NCBI GenBank assembly: GCA_963776055.1
Contig: CAVZLD010000015.1
Coordinates: 62,001 to 126,000, forward strand
Origin: CAVZLD01 sp963776055
GTDB lineage: Bacteria > Planctomycetota > Planctomycetia > Pirellulales > Pirellulaceae
Reading direction: 5' to 3'
Length of the DNA: 64,000 nucleotides
Part shown: positions 26,579-35,716 of the stretch, one piece after another
How positions within the stretch are numbered: position 1 is the stretch's first letter
Layout: each line of letters starts with the position of its first letter
The notes under the pieces: generated by a model
What the model was told of the DNA's origin: nothing
The model's database searches: none
What the model saw: the letters and a program-made list of their open reading frames with translations, nothing else
Program-made: the position numbers and the translations under genes

Positions 26579-27186
26579 AGGTGATCTCTTCCAGCAAACT
26601 CGTGGCGAAGGAATCGGCGATTCGGCATGATGCAAGAACGGACAAACGATCTCTGTCGAAGACTTGCAGAATCCCAGCGGATCCGGACTGTGTGACGCCC
26701 GGCAGCGCCACGTCTTCATCCCAGGATTCCAGGTGGGCCCGGGGGCTTTCTTTCACATGGACTACCAGGGGCTTTACCGCGAATCCCGTCGCAGGATGGA
26801 AATGCTCCTTGCGATTCATGCTAAATGAAGCGCACCAGGGCAGCAAGCAATCTGAGCCGTGGACGGTGCAAAACCGCAGGAACGCGTCGATACAGACGGA
26901 CCTCGGACCGGCCCTTGATCAGAATTCGAAACATTCACGCGGCACAGAGCGATCTCTGACTCAACAACGCATTCAGCGGCAAGTGTCCGGATTGTGTCGC
27001 GGTTGTTTCCACGGGCAGCTCAGATCACGCGTGCTGGCCGCCGAATGCCGAGGCTGCGCCCGGAAGTCCATCGTCGCGGCGCAGGTCGAGCGTTTCTGGA
27101 AAAAGGCTCCAAGAACCGAGTCCTGCTGCGACAGGCGGCTTCGGAGAGGGCGTCTTGCCATGATGGCGGTCCGCCCTCGTCGCGCG
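26579..27186. other. Gene-free region
   Basis: About 600 bases between the dockerin protein start and the small basic protein. I find no credible frame, RNA or repeat. Promoter elements for the dockerin gene should lie near its left part but none stands out. Confidence 0.5.
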
Positions 27187-27372
27187 TCAGCGTTCTTCGA
27201 GATCGAGCTTCGTAATGATGTCGTCGGCACCGGGCGTCAGCGCTCGGATCTTCGCGGCGATCACGGCCTTTTCCGAGACGTTCGCTGTGTTGAGCCGCTT
27301 CTTATAGTGCGACATCTTCTTGCGTCGGTGACGGCGGCGTTTGATTTCCTTGGCCCGTTCGCTGCAGCTCAT
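27187..27372 (-). CDS. Small basic conserved planctomycete protein (DUF6800-like)
   Basis: The start is ATG 27372 with AGGAGA five bases upstream. The 61-residue product is very basic at its start (KEIKRRRHRRKKMSHYKKRL). A SEKAVIAAKIRALTPGADDII segment follows, which I recall from short planctomycete proteins annotated as DUF6800; I cannot verify this here. The basic N-terminus resembles bS21-type ribosomal or nucleic-acid binding proteins, but no such role is shown. Confidence 0.7.
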   Translation of the reverse strand: MSCSERAKEIKRRRHRRKKMSHYKKRLNTANVSEKAVIAAKIRALTPGADDIITKLDLEER

Positions 27373-27576
27373 AGTCTCTCCTACCTTTGCCGTCGATGGC
27401 GAAATCGCCCCGACGGGAGAATCGCTTCTTCCCCAGTTGCCCAACGCGCACGGACGGGTGCCCAACACGGCCATCCACCGTACCGATCCGGTGGGTCCTG
27501 TCCCACGTTCTGGCCGCCCTCGCGTGGCAAACTTGTTCTTCTATCACGAACGCCAGCCATCGTCAACGGACTCCGT

Positions 27577-27606
27577 TTGACACCCGCCGGGCGTGTCCAG
27601 TAGATT
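27577..27606 (+). promoter_or_regulatory. Probable promoter for tRNA-Ser
   Basis: A perfect TTGACA (27577-27582) and TAGATT (27601-27606) are separated by 18 bases. The predicted start is only about eight bases before the mature 5' end at 27620. Confidence 0.6.
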
Positions 27607-27619
27607 CCAGAGATGGTCC

Positions 27620-27706
27620 GGATGGGTGGCCGAGTGGACTAAGGCGGCAGTCTTGAAAACTGCTGAGGGCGCAAGTCCTCCGGGGGTTCGAATCCCTCCC
27701 CATCCG
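27620..27706 (+). tRNA. tRNA-Ser (anticodon UGA)
   Basis: An 87-base class II tRNA. Acceptor GGATGGG (27620-27626) pairs with CCCATCC, and the discriminator G is at 27706. The anticodon stem GCAGT/ACTGC encloses CTTGAAA, giving anticodon TGA. The long variable arm (GAGGGCGCAAGTCCTC) is typical of serine tRNAs. The T arm GGGGGTTCGAATCCCTCC follows. CCA is not encoded. Confidence 0.97.
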
Positions 27707-28191
27707 CTGTACGTTTGTGCACTTTTGGGCGCAGGCGGAAGCCGTTGATCATCTCTCGGCGTCGCCGAGTCGCTTCCTTCTGCACCCATTCGGGCGGACG
27801 TCCATTCCGGGCGGCGGATGCCACCTCTCGGCTCGCTCGGGCGCTGATGCTCAGTCGTTGCATCCGGCAAGGGACTGACCTGGGTCTTTACCGTCGATTT
27901 CGACGAAGCCGACCGAATCGCCGAGAGTCCGGTATTTCTTCGATGGATGGTTGCGCGTTGCATGAGCCAGGACGACCAACGAAAGTCCGGAATCTCTCGG
28001 CTCAATGCTCCTTTCGGGGGCACTTGGGCGGCGAAATCGTGAAGAGAAGCCGCAACTTTTTCGAACGCAGCGGGTTTCATAGGCCCAGACCGATTTCGGT
28101 AGAACTCCCTGCGCTCCGGTACTCCCGTGTGTTGTCGAAGCTTCCTGCGGGGGTGCCGGGCGCTTTGCTTTTTGCTGTGAAATTTCAGCAT
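27707..28191. other. Gene-free region after tRNA-Ser
   Basis: About 480 bases. Frames run on both strands but lack conserved motifs, and the minus-strand one runs antisense through tRNA-Ser. Nothing else is recognised. Confidence 0.5.
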
Positions 28192-28839
28192 TCAGGGGCT
28201 CGGTTCGGCAACTCCAACTGCCATCCTCATGTGCGCAGCGGGAACGTTCAGTCTTTTTGTTTCCGCGCGGCACTGCGCGTAGTCAGCCGGGTAGTCCAGA
28301 TCTTCCAAGATCCCGGCGTCGGTAACAGCGAGCTCCAAGACGTCTTCGGAATGCGCCGCCAATAGTCCCCGCAGACCTTGTCCGTCAAAGCGCGTGAGGA
28401 TTTCTTCGCGGTACCGCATCGATATGAGCAGCGGATGGCCTCGTTTTCCAGCGTGCGTCGGCACGATGATGCCGCGGTCCGCCGACGAGAAACCCGCAAT
28501 CAGCATCCGCAGAAGGTCGGCCGTCAGGCTCGGTTGATCACCCAGGATGACGAGAAAAGCGGAAGTCTCGCGCGGCAGCGCAGCCACGCCGCAACGGACC
28601 GAAACGAGCATCTCATCCTGCAGGTGTATGTTGGTTACCAGCTGTACATTTCGACCCCGAAGCAAATCGTCGATCGGTTTCGCCTCGCGACCGACCACGA
28701 CGATGACCGGATCTACGGGACTCTGCAGCACTTCTTCCACAATCCGGACGATCATCGGCTGACCGTGGAAAGGCAGTAACAGCTTCTGCGTACCCATCCG
28801 GCGAGAACGTCCGGCCGCGAGCACAATGGCACCGATCAT
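28192..28839 (-). CDS. MocA/MobA-like nucleotidyltransferase (molybdopterin cytidylyltransferase type)
   Basis: The start is ATG 28839 with AAGGA upstream. The 215-residue product opens with the LAAGRSRRMGTQKLLLPF nucleotide-binding signature and has LGDQPSLTADLLRML with the metal-binding Asp (about residue 97), then GHPLLISMRY. The family transfers CMP or GMP onto molybdopterin. Its place at the end of a xanthine-dehydrogenase-family operon, 46 bases after XdhC, supports the CTP-using MocA role that makes the MCD cofactor for these enzymes. Confidence 0.88.
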   Translation of the reverse strand: MIGAIVLAAGRSRRMGTQKLLLPFHGQPMIVRIVEEVLQSPVDPVIVVVGREAKPIDDLLRGRNVQLVTNIHLQDEMLVSVRCGVAALPRETSAFLVILGDQPSLTADLLRMLIAGFSSADRGIIVPTHAGKRGHPLLISMRYREEILTRFDGQGLRGLLAAHSEDVLELAVTDAGILEDLDYPADYAQCRAETKRLNVPAAHMRMAVGVAEPSP

Positions 28840-28885
28840 AGATCTCTCGATTTCCTTGGATGGAGGTCGATGGTCCCGTTCATCA

Positions 28886-29938
28886 TTACTCCGTCCGACC
28901 GCGGCGCACAGCAATGATTTGGGCTACGATACTTGCGGCAATTTCCGGCACGGTCACGGCGCCGATCTCCAGGCCCATCGGGGCGTAGACGCGATCAAAT
29001 TCCGCCATCGTCGCCCGATCGGATTTCACAAAATCTCGACGCATCATGGACACTTTCCGTTGACTGCCGATCATACCCAGATAAGCGATCGGCTCGCGGA
29101 TGCATCGAGCCAATGCTTCGGCGTCTTGCTGGTGGCTGTAGGTGGCGATCACGACGTAGGTATCTTGGTCGAGCGGGCAGTCTGCCAGTCGCTGCGCGAC
29201 GGTGCCGTGGTAGATCGTCGCGGAGTCGGGAAACAGCCGGGGATCGGTAAACTCGCGTCGATCGTCGATCACGATCAGATCAAAGCCCACCAGGTGTCCT
29301 TGCGCAGCGACGGCTTGGCCAACGTGCCCGCCGCCGACAATCAGCAGCAACGGCTTCGGCAGGACTGGTTCCACTAGTACTTCGATTCGTTGATCCTTGG
29401 GCGTGGAATCCGAGACGAACAGTTGCGGTTGGCCCTGTTCGAGTGTCAAGCGAATCGCCCGTTCACCGGGGAACCCGGCGCTCGAGGAGATGGTCGTTTC
29501 CGAGAGTGCTTGCACGGTGACGGTGGGTCGTGTCGGCAAGGAGATCTGCGTCAGCAGTACGCCACGTTGACGCCGCTTCTGGAAGTTCGCCGCCGCTGTG
29601 TATGCGTCACAATGTGAGGCGGCATGGGGATCCAGCAGCAACCGGACTGACCCGCCACAGATCGGGCCGCTGGCATGAATCGTCTCGCCCTCCAGTTTGA
29701 TCTCTAGCACAACCGGCCGTTGGGCGACGGCGGCCCGGGTTTCCGTTTGTGTCTCGATCCACCCGCCGCCCACCGTTCCGGCAAGAACCTTCCCGTCCCG
29801 CAGGAAGGCTTTTGCGCCGGTCTTGCAGGGGGTGGAACCTTGCGTCTGTAAAACAACGGCCAGCGCCCCGCCGCGACCTTGTTGTGTGGATTCCGCCACG
29901 AGTCGATAGACGTCGGCGGATGCGATATTGGAGATCAT
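28886..29938 (-). CDS. XdhC/CoxI family molybdoenzyme maturation protein
   Basis: A 350-residue protein with the two family halves. The N-terminal XdhC/CoxI domain has a TQGSTPCKTGAKAFL segment and GTVGGGWIE (about 32-62). The C-terminal Rossmann domain has LLLIVGGGHVGQAVA, DRREFTDPRLFP, and the conserved YLGMIGSQRKV. These proteins bind the molybdenum cofactor and help sulfurate and insert it into xanthine-dehydrogenase-family enzymes. It follows the catalytic subunit gene by about 200 bases and precedes the MocA-like gene, so it is best read as the dedicated chaperone of this operon. Confidence 0.92.
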   Translation of the reverse strand: MISNIASADVYRLVAESTQQGRGGALAVVLQTQGSTPCKTGAKAFLRDGKVLAGTVGGGWIETQTETRAAVAQRPVVLEIKLEGETIHASGPICGGSVRLLLDPHAASHCDAYTAAANFQKRRQRGVLLTQISLPTRPTVTVQALSETTISSSAGFPGERAIRLTLEQGQPQLFVSDSTPKDQRIEVLVEPVLPKPLLLIVGGGHVGQAVAAQGHLVGFDLIVIDDRREFTDPRLFPDSATIYHGTVAQRLADCPLDQDTYVVIATYSHQQDAEALARCIREPIAYLGMIGSQRKVSMMRRDFVKSDRATMAEFDRVYAPMGLEIGAVTVPEIAASIVAQIIAVRRGRTE

Positions 29939-30140
29939 CTTGAATTCGGTCTTGTCGCGGCAAACCGTCGAACGATCAGGGGCTCAGGGACGCGTCATAC
30001 CAAGCGATCACGGTCGTGGTTTGGCTGGAGTCATTCCTTCACCGTCTGCCGAACTCAGGGGACAGGCAGCTTCCGCTCACGTCTTCTTCGGTTGCCACAC
30101 ATGTGGGGGCTCGGATCCCGTCCCTTTTCGTAACTGGCTG
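29939..30140. other. Intergenic spacer within the molybdoenzyme operon
   Basis: An unusually long gap (about 200 bases) between the molybdopterin subunit and XdhC. Its sequence (for example GGGGACAGGCAGCTTCCGCT, 30057-30076) has the look of an interspersed planctomycete repeat relic. I see no gene. Confidence 0.4.
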
Positions 30141-32294
30141 TTAGGCCGAATGTACGTCGGGCAGTCGCAGCGGCATGGATCGAAGGCGGAGCCCCGTACT
30201 AGCAAAAACCGCGTTGGCAATCGCGGGGGCAATCGCAATGATCGGAGTCTCTCCGCCACCGGCAGATGGGATCTCCCGATTTTCGACCAGGTGCACGTTG
30301 ATCTTGGGCAGGTCGTGGAAATGCGGCACGCGGTAGCCGTCGAAGGAAGTATTCAGAATTCGGCCTTCTTCAAACTCGATCGCTTCCCAAAGTGCCGGTC
30401 CCATGCCCATCATAATGCAGCCTTGGACCTGTGACAGCAGATTGGCCGGATTCTGAATGGGGCCGCATTCGAAGGCCTCGCAAACCTCCTTGACGAGGAT
30501 CGTGCCTTGCTGACGATCGACTTCAACTTCCACGCAGGCGGCGACGACGGAATTCTTTTCTGTCCCGCAAGCGAGGCCGACCCCCACGTTGGGTCGTGAT
30601 TCTCGAATTCGATCCGACCAATGGAATGCTGCGGTAGCAGTCTCCAGCACCTTGCGAATTCGCGTGTTTTCCAGGTGGGCTAGACGAAACTCCAGCGGAT
30701 CCTTTGATCCCGCTGCTGCCAACTCGTCGATGAACGATTCCCGGGCGAAGTTATTCGCGGTGGCCGCGAGGCATCGATAAGCACCTTGGCGCAGCGGCGA
30801 CTGGGAATTTACCGCCGTGATTCGAGTGTGCGGGATGTTGTAAGGAGGATCGATTGCCGATCCGCCGGCGTTGATATTCTTGAAGTCCCATGCCACGAGG
30901 GAACCGTTGGCATCCAGGCCTCCCTGGCATTCGATCACGGCGGCTGGACGGAAATAGGCCCAGGTAAATTCCTCGGCTCGTGTCCAATGGACGGCCACGG
31001 GTCGTTGGGCGGCGCGTGCCAGTCGAGCGGCTTCCAGCGCCGCCTCGCCCGTGTGCTTGCCGCCAAAACCGCCTCCCATATCCGGAACAATCACTCGCAC
31101 GCGATCGACGGAAACATCCAATGCTCGGGCCAGATCCGCTTGGACTCGTTGGGGTCCGTCGACGCCCGTCCAGACGGTCAGCCGACCGTCCTGCCACTCG
31201 GCCGTGGCGGCGCGTGGTTCCATCGGCGTATGCTGCACGTAGGCGACTTCGAAGGTCGCCTGCAGGGTCTCTTTCGCATCGGCCAGGGCTTGATCGACGG
31301 CTCCCTGCGTGCGGGGTTCTCCGGTACGACTGTGCTGCTTGAGATGCGCAAACAGTTCCTGGCTCGAGGGATGCGCGGTGGTCTTCCAGGTTGCGGTTGC
31401 GGCGACCGCGGCCAAAACTTGTTCCGATTTGTGCGTGGTGGGCGTCGCGATTCCGACGAACGGCCCGTCGCGCATCACCACCACGTCTGGGTCGCCTTCT
31501 GCGACGGACAGATCGATCGACTCGAGCGTCGCGTCGTAGCTGGGGGGGCGGAGGATCTTTCCGTAAAGCATTTCCGGCCGCTTGATGTCCGACGGGAAGG
31601 GGTGAGCTCCCGTGACGAAATCCCGCGCATTGGGTCGAGCGACAGAGGTTCCGATCACGCGCCATTGTTCGACCGGTGTCAATGCGATCTCTGGCGGAAT
31701 CGGTTGTTGGAATGCATCGAAAGACGGGTCGGCAGCAGCGAGGTCCGCGTAGGTGATCGTGCGTCCGGTTGTGGGATGAGTGATCGCGCCATTTTCTACG
31801 AGCAAGTCCGTCGTGTTGACATTCCATTGCTTGGCCGCAAGTTCGGTGAGCAACTCGCGGGCCGCGGTTGCGCCTTGTCGTACGGCGGGAACCGTGCTGG
31901 GAGTGGTTCGGCTGCCGGCGGTAATTCCGTCGTCGGGTACGAGTTCCGTATCGGCCATCACCAGCTGGATCTTCGCGACGTCGACGCGCAATTCTTCGGC
32001 AGCGGCTTGGGTCAGTTGCGTGCGGGATCCCTGTCCTTCCTCGACCTTGCCGGTCATTACGGAAATCGTGCCGTTGGCATTCAGGTGCAACCTGGCAGCG
32101 ATGGTGGGCCGGCCCCGTCTGCCCGACCCGCCGCGTCGCTGACCGAAGGAGATCGCTTCTGTCACGGTGAACAACAGTCCGCCGCCGAGAACCTGTACGA
32201 ACGTTCGTCGGTTCCATTTCGCTTCGTGCGACAGATCGTTGGGCTGCTCCGAATGTTCCTCGGGCGGTTCGTGAGTTGAGATCGTGTCGGCCAT
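30141..32294 (-). CDS. Tat-exported molybdopterin-binding oxidoreductase subunit (xanthine dehydrogenase/IorB family)
   Basis: A 717-residue catalytic subunit. The N-terminus has a twin-arginine signal (RR at 29-30, NRRTFVQVLGGGLLF), so the enzyme should act outside the cytoplasmic membrane. Molybdopterin-binding landmarks are GSRTTPSTVPAVRQGA (about 123-138), PDMGGGFGGKHTGEA (around 405) and a C-terminal GGGETPIIAIAPAIANAV that carries the conserved active-site Glu. This fits the two-subunit isoquinoline-1-oxidoreductase/aldehyde oxidase type. It is 6 bases downstream of the 2Fe-2S subunit gene. The substrate is not predictable; aldehydes or N-heterocycles are typical. Confidence 0.92.
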   Translation of the reverse strand: MADTISTHEPPEEHSEQPNDLSHEAKWNRRTFVQVLGGGLLFTVTEAISFGQRRGGSGRRGRPTIAARLHLNANGTISVMTGKVEEGQGSRTQLTQAAAEELRVDVAKIQLVMADTELVPDDGITAGSRTTPSTVPAVRQGATAARELLTELAAKQWNVNTTDLLVENGAITHPTTGRTITYADLAAADPSFDAFQQPIPPEIALTPVEQWRVIGTSVARPNARDFVTGAHPFPSDIKRPEMLYGKILRPPSYDATLESIDLSVAEGDPDVVVMRDGPFVGIATPTTHKSEQVLAAVAATATWKTTAHPSSQELFAHLKQHSRTGEPRTQGAVDQALADAKETLQATFEVAYVQHTPMEPRAATAEWQDGRLTVWTGVDGPQRVQADLARALDVSVDRVRVIVPDMGGGFGGKHTGEAALEAARLARAAQRPVAVHWTRAEEFTWAYFRPAAVIECQGGLDANGSLVAWDFKNINAGGSAIDPPYNIPHTRITAVNSQSPLRQGAYRCLAATANNFARESFIDELAAAGSKDPLEFRLAHLENTRIRKVLETATAAFHWSDRIRESRPNVGVGLACGTEKNSVVAACVEVEVDRQQGTILVKEVCEAFECGPIQNPANLLSQVQGCIMMGMGPALWEAIEFEEGRILNTSFDGYRVPHFHDLPKINVHLVENREIPSAGGGETPIIAIAPAIANAVFASTGLRLRSMPLRLPDVHSA

Positions 32295-32300
32295 CGCTTC

Positions 32301-32771
32301 CTACTCCTTGATTGCTCGTGCGGCTTTTCGGATTGCAGCCAGAATCTTCGCGTAGCCGTTGCACCGGCAGATGTGTCCATTCATCTCCTGTTGGATCACC
32401 TGATCAGAGGTAGGCGGGTCTTGTTGCAGCAGCGCTACGGCTTCCATGATCATCCCGCTCGTGCAGTATCCGCACTGGAAGGCGCCTTCTTCCAGAAAGG
32501 CTGCCTGGACCGGATGCAGCCGATCCCCGTTTGCCAGCGCCTCAATGGTTACGATCGCCATGTTCTCGACGGCGCGGATCGGCGTCGTGCAGGACCGCAC
32601 GGGGCGCCCGTCGACCAATACCGTACAGGCACCACATTGGCCTTCGCCACAGGAGTACTTCGTACCTGTCAGATCCAGCTCTTCCCGCAACACGTGCAGC
32701 AGAGAGCGTTCCGGATCCGTCGTGATGGTTTGGGATTGTCCGTTAACGGACAGGGTCAGCGTCTGCTCCAT
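32301..32771 (-). CDS. (2Fe-2S)-binding small subunit of the molybdoenzyme
   Basis: The start is ATG 32771 with AAAGGTG upstream; the longer frame above it lacks coding character. The 156-residue protein has the plant-ferredoxin-type cluster (C41, C46, C49, C61 in CGEGQCGAC...SC) and the helical second cluster domain (C100, C103, C135, C137 in QCGYC...CRC). This is the IorA/CoxS-like subunit that passes electrons from the Mo centre. No FAD subunit is encoded beside it, so electrons likely go to another carrier such as a cytochrome. It is first in the operon. Confidence 0.95.
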   Translation of the reverse strand: MEQTLTLSVNGQSQTITTDPERSLLHVLREELDLTGTKYSCGEGQCGACTVLVDGRPVRSCTTPIRAVENMAIVTIEALANGDRLHPVQAAFLEEGAFQCGYCTSGMIMEAVALLQQDPPTSDQVIQQEMNGHICRCNGYAKILAAIRKAARAIKE

Positions 32772-33077
32772 GACAGCACCTTTCTCAGAGGATGAGGTCA
32801 CGATGAGTTTAACACAATTCACGGTGTTGCACGCGGAACGAGTGCGGAGAAAGGGAAGATTGAAGATGGCTTGGCGCGCTCGCCGATACCAAGGGAACCG
32901 AGCATAGGATGTCGCCGCGCAGCTGACGGAAAAGTTCATGAGGCGGTGCGGTCGGACCCCAATTTGTTGATCTCTGCCCAACCAATGTCCCCGAGCGACC
33001 ACGGGGAGCTCGGATTTCCTCGGCTTCGCGTTGTTCGCCGAGGCGGATGGAACGCGCAGAGTTGAATCAGGTTTAGG
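32772..33077. other. Divergent intergenic region
   Basis: About 300 bases between the divergently transcribed molybdoenzyme operon and HEAT mini-protein gene. No convincing promoter pair or operator is visible. Confidence 0.5.
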
Positions 33078-33299
33078 ATGATGTTTGATCGACCGGATCC
33101 CCTGATTGAGAAGCTGATTCGACGCCTGCGCGATCCGGACGCAGTCGTGCGGCGAAACGCTGCGGCCGCATTGCGTTTGCATGGCAGTCGAGCGGTCGCG
33201 GCGATCTCAGAACTGGGAATGTTGTTGAGCGACGATGACGCTCACGTTCGGACCGAGGCGCAGCGGGCGGTGCGGCAGCTGCGCCAAGAGGCTGCTTGA
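33078..33299 (+). CDS. HEAT-repeat mini-protein
   Basis: A 73-residue product with two HEAT-like helical pairs: LIEKLIRRLRDPDAVVRRNAA and LGMLLSDDDAHVRTEAQRAV. An AGG lies about six bases upstream of the first ATG; a second ATG follows directly. Such short HEAT proteins are frequent in planctomycetes and may act as binding modules. It could also be a remnant of a larger PBS-lyase/HEAT protein. It is convergent with cysteine synthase. Confidence 0.6.
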   Translation: MMFDRPDPLIEKLIRRLRDPDAVVRRNAAAALRLHGSRAVAAISELGMLLSDDDAHVRTEAQRAVRQLRQEAA

Positions 33300-33344
33300 G
33301 CCAACGGACGCGATGCGGCTTGGGGCCACAGAGCCGTCGCGATT

Positions 33345-34232
33345 TCACAGCAGCGCCGTGCTGAAGTATCGTTCTGCTCGATCGGGCAAAACGGTTGCGA
33401 TGTTGCCGTGAATTCTGCTCGCCAGTTGCCGCGCTGCCCAGACGTTGGCTCCCGACGAGATGCCGACCAGCAGTCCCAGATCACGTCCCAGTTGACGCGT
33501 GGTTTCGATCGCATCGTCGTCGGTCACCTCGATGACTTCGTCGACCAGGGACACATCCAATACGGCGGGCACGAATCCGTCGCCAATTCCCTGGATTTGG
33601 TGCAAGCCGGGCTCATGTCCCAGCAGAGCGGAAACATCCTTGGGCTCGACTGCGACGATCTTCGTACCGGGTTTGTGTTCCTTCAAGAACGTGCCGACGC
33701 CCTGCAGGGTACCGCCACTACCGACGCCGGCCACGAAGCAATCGATCTCACCGCGTACCTGACGCCATAGTTCATGCGCTGTGTTCTCGTAGTGGCACCG
33801 CGGATTGTCGGGATTCTCGAATTGTTGTGGCATGAACACTCGCGGATCTTCCGCCGCGATTGCATTGGCCCGTCGCACGGCCCCTCCGATGCTTTCCTTG
33901 TCGGGAGTGAGAATCAGTTCCGCTCCGAGCGCTTGAATGATCCTTTTCCGCTCGGAACTCATCCCTTCCGGCATCACGACCTTGACCGGATAGCCTTTCA
34001 ATCGCCCGATCAGCGCCACGCCGATCCCGGTGTTTCCGCTTGTCGGTTCGCAGATGATTGAATCCGGTTTCAGGCGGCCGTCCCGCTCGGCACCTTCCAG
34101 CATGGCGAGGGCCACTCGGTCCTTGATGCTCCCGCCCGGATTGAGGAACTCCGCTTTGGCGACGATCTGTTCGCCCGAGAGTTGCAGCAGAGGTGTATTG
34201 CCAATCAGATCTAGAATGTTGTCGGTAAACAT
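33345..34232 (-). CDS. Cysteine synthase (PLP-dependent, CysK/CysM family)
   Basis: This enzyme makes cysteine from O-acetylserine and sulfide. At 295 residues it is slightly short for the family. PLP lysine K37 is in NPGGSIKDRVAL, the substrate-binding loop TSGNTG is at 64-69, the phosphate-binding loop GSGGT is near 171, and VGISSGA lies in the C-terminal half. The early part is compact (MFTDNILDLIGNTPLLQL). CysK and CysM cannot be separated by eye. The gene stands alone, with no serine acetyltransferase beside it. Confidence 0.93.
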   Translation of the reverse strand: MFTDNILDLIGNTPLLQLSGEQIVAKAEFLNPGGSIKDRVALAMLEGAERDGRLKPDSIICEPTSGNTGIGVALIGRLKGYPVKVVMPEGMSSERKRIIQALGAELILTPDKESIGGAVRRANAIAAEDPRVFMPQQFENPDNPRCHYENTAHELWRQVRGEIDCFVAGVGSGGTLQGVGTFLKEHKPGTKIVAVEPKDVSALLGHEPGLHQIQGIGDGFVPAVLDVSLVDEVIEVTDDDAIETTRQLGRDLGLLVGISSGANVWAARQLASRIHGNIATVLPDRAERYFSTALL

Positions 34233-34488
34233 ACGGTTGCCGGCTCCGATCGATCAGTGTTGCCTGCCCTTGACCGGCGCATCACTCGCTCGCGGGTTTT
34301 GTCGTCGAGCCTGAATTTTAGCGGATCTCGTGGGAACGCTCCTAGTCCAATGTGTGCAGTTGGACCGGTGGGAAATCGATTCCTCTTGAGAAACGAGGCC
34401 CGGTTCGTCGTTCCTTGAAGTCGGGTTCGACCGTAACGATAATGGCGGGTTGCCGTGGAGAGCATGTTTCGGGAGTGGACATCTTCGA

Positions 34489-35463
34489 ATGCGCCGACAA
34501 GACCTTACCCGCCATCGGATCGGCTTCAGCTTGGTGGAGCTCTTGGTCGTGATCGCGATCATGGCCATCCTCGTAGGTTTACTGCTGCCGGCGGTTCAGT
34601 CGGCGCGGGAATCGGCGCGGCGAGCCAGTTGCCTCAGCAATCTGCGGCAGATCGGCATGGCCTTGCTCAGCTTTGAGTCGGCGCACCAAGTGTTTCCCGC
34701 TTCGGGATGGACGCGCGCCGGACCAGGCAACCCCGCCGGGAAGCATGTTGGTTGGCGCGCGTTGATTCTGCCGTTTCTGGAACAGGACGGTCTGCGGCAG
34801 ATCTATGACTTTTCAGACAATTGGTGGGAGGGGACCAATCCTGGCGCGGCAGCGGTGCCGATACCGCTGTTTCAGTGTCCCAGTGCAGGGCAAAGGGCGG
34901 TGGTTGTCGAAGCGATCGCGCACGCGCCGCGACCGGCGATGACTTTTGCCAACCCGATCGCTCCCACGGATTATGAAGCGATCATGGGAGTCCGTCCCCA
35001 ATCGATCAACCCCCATCTGCCGGTTCCGCGCTATCATGCGCGGAACCGTTTTGCGGTCTTGCACCGCAACTCTCGCGTGCGGATCCGCGATATTCGCGAT
35101 GGCACGACACAAACGATCATGGTCGTCGAGTGCGGTGGACGTCCGCTCGTATTTCGCAATGGGCGCCGGCAGCAGTTGGAAGCGAACGATCAGGGCATTG
35201 GTTGGGCTGACAGCGAAGGTCCCTTTAGTCTGGACGGGGCGAACGCATCGGGCAGTGCCGAAGGTTGTGGCACGGAGGGGAACTGCAGTCACGCAATGAA
35301 TCGCAGAAACGACAACGAGCCCTACAGTTTTCACGCGTCCGGAGCGAACTTCCTGTTCGCCGATGGGCACGTGCAATTCCTGAGCGAGTCTGTTCCGATC
35401 GCCCACCTCGGTGCACTTTGCACGCGAAACGGTAGTGACCAGGTCCGTCGCATTGGCGAGTAG
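34489..35463 (+). CDS. DUF1559 family prepilin-like protein
   Basis: The start is taken at ATG 34489 (MRRQDLTRHRIGFSLVELLVV). It places the type IV prepilin cleavage motif G-FSLVELLVVIAIMAIL at residues 12-27. The DUF1559 body follows, with SARRASCLSNLRQIGMALLSFES, and ends with the H-x9-DG motif (HASGANFLFADGH, about 295-307). The 324-residue size is normal. These proteins are present in dozens of copies in planctomycetes and probably form pseudopilus-like surface or secretion structures. It stands alone. Confidence 0.92.
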   Translation: MRRQDLTRHRIGFSLVELLVVIAIMAILVGLLLPAVQSARESARRASCLSNLRQIGMALLSFESAHQVFPASGWTRAGPGNPAGKHVGWRALILPFLEQDGLRQIYDFSDNWWEGTNPGAAAVPIPLFQCPSAGQRAVVVEAIAHAPRPAMTFANPIAPTDYEAIMGVRPQSINPHLPVPRYHARNRFAVLHRNSRVRIRDIRDGTTQTIMVVECGGRPLVFRNGRRQQLEANDQGIGWADSEGPFSLDGANASGSAEGCGTEGNCSHAMNRRNDNEPYSFHASGANFLFADGHVQFLSESVPIAHLGALCTRNGSDQVRRIGE

Positions 35464-35529
35464 CTCTTTGCGTTTGCTTTTCACACTCCTCGTTCGCCCT
35501 GACACCGTCACCCTGAACTGCCCCAATCC

Positions 35530-35655
35530 GATGGCCTTCCAAACGAGTGCGATGGCCTTCCAGGCGGGTGCGATGGCCTTCCAGGCCGTCTCCCCCAGTG
35601 CGATGGCCTTCCAGGCCGTCCCGTTCGATGGCCTTCCAGGCCCCGTCTCCCCCAA
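35530..35655. repeat. Short tandem repeat array with hairpin-forming units
   Basis: Five copies of a unit beginning GATGGCCTTCCAGGC start at 35530, 35551, 35572, 35602 and 35627. Each contains GGCCT-TCC-AGGCC-like self-complementarity. Spacing varies (21, 21, 30 and 25 bases). The array lies between the DUF1559 gene and the S41 gene, with no frame of its own. On the minus strand it would translate to WKAIAL-type repeats. Confidence 0.75.
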
Positions 35656-35716
35656 CCCCCAACCTCCCAACCACAACCGTCCGCCTTGCACCTCGCTGCA
35701 CCTACCGAGCGGGCGA

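Noticed and set aside
27544..28191. 215-residue minus-strand frame across tRNA-Ser
   Set aside because: It runs antisense through the tRNA (gives a GGIRTPGGLAP-type peptide well known as a tRNA artefact) and has no conserved domain.
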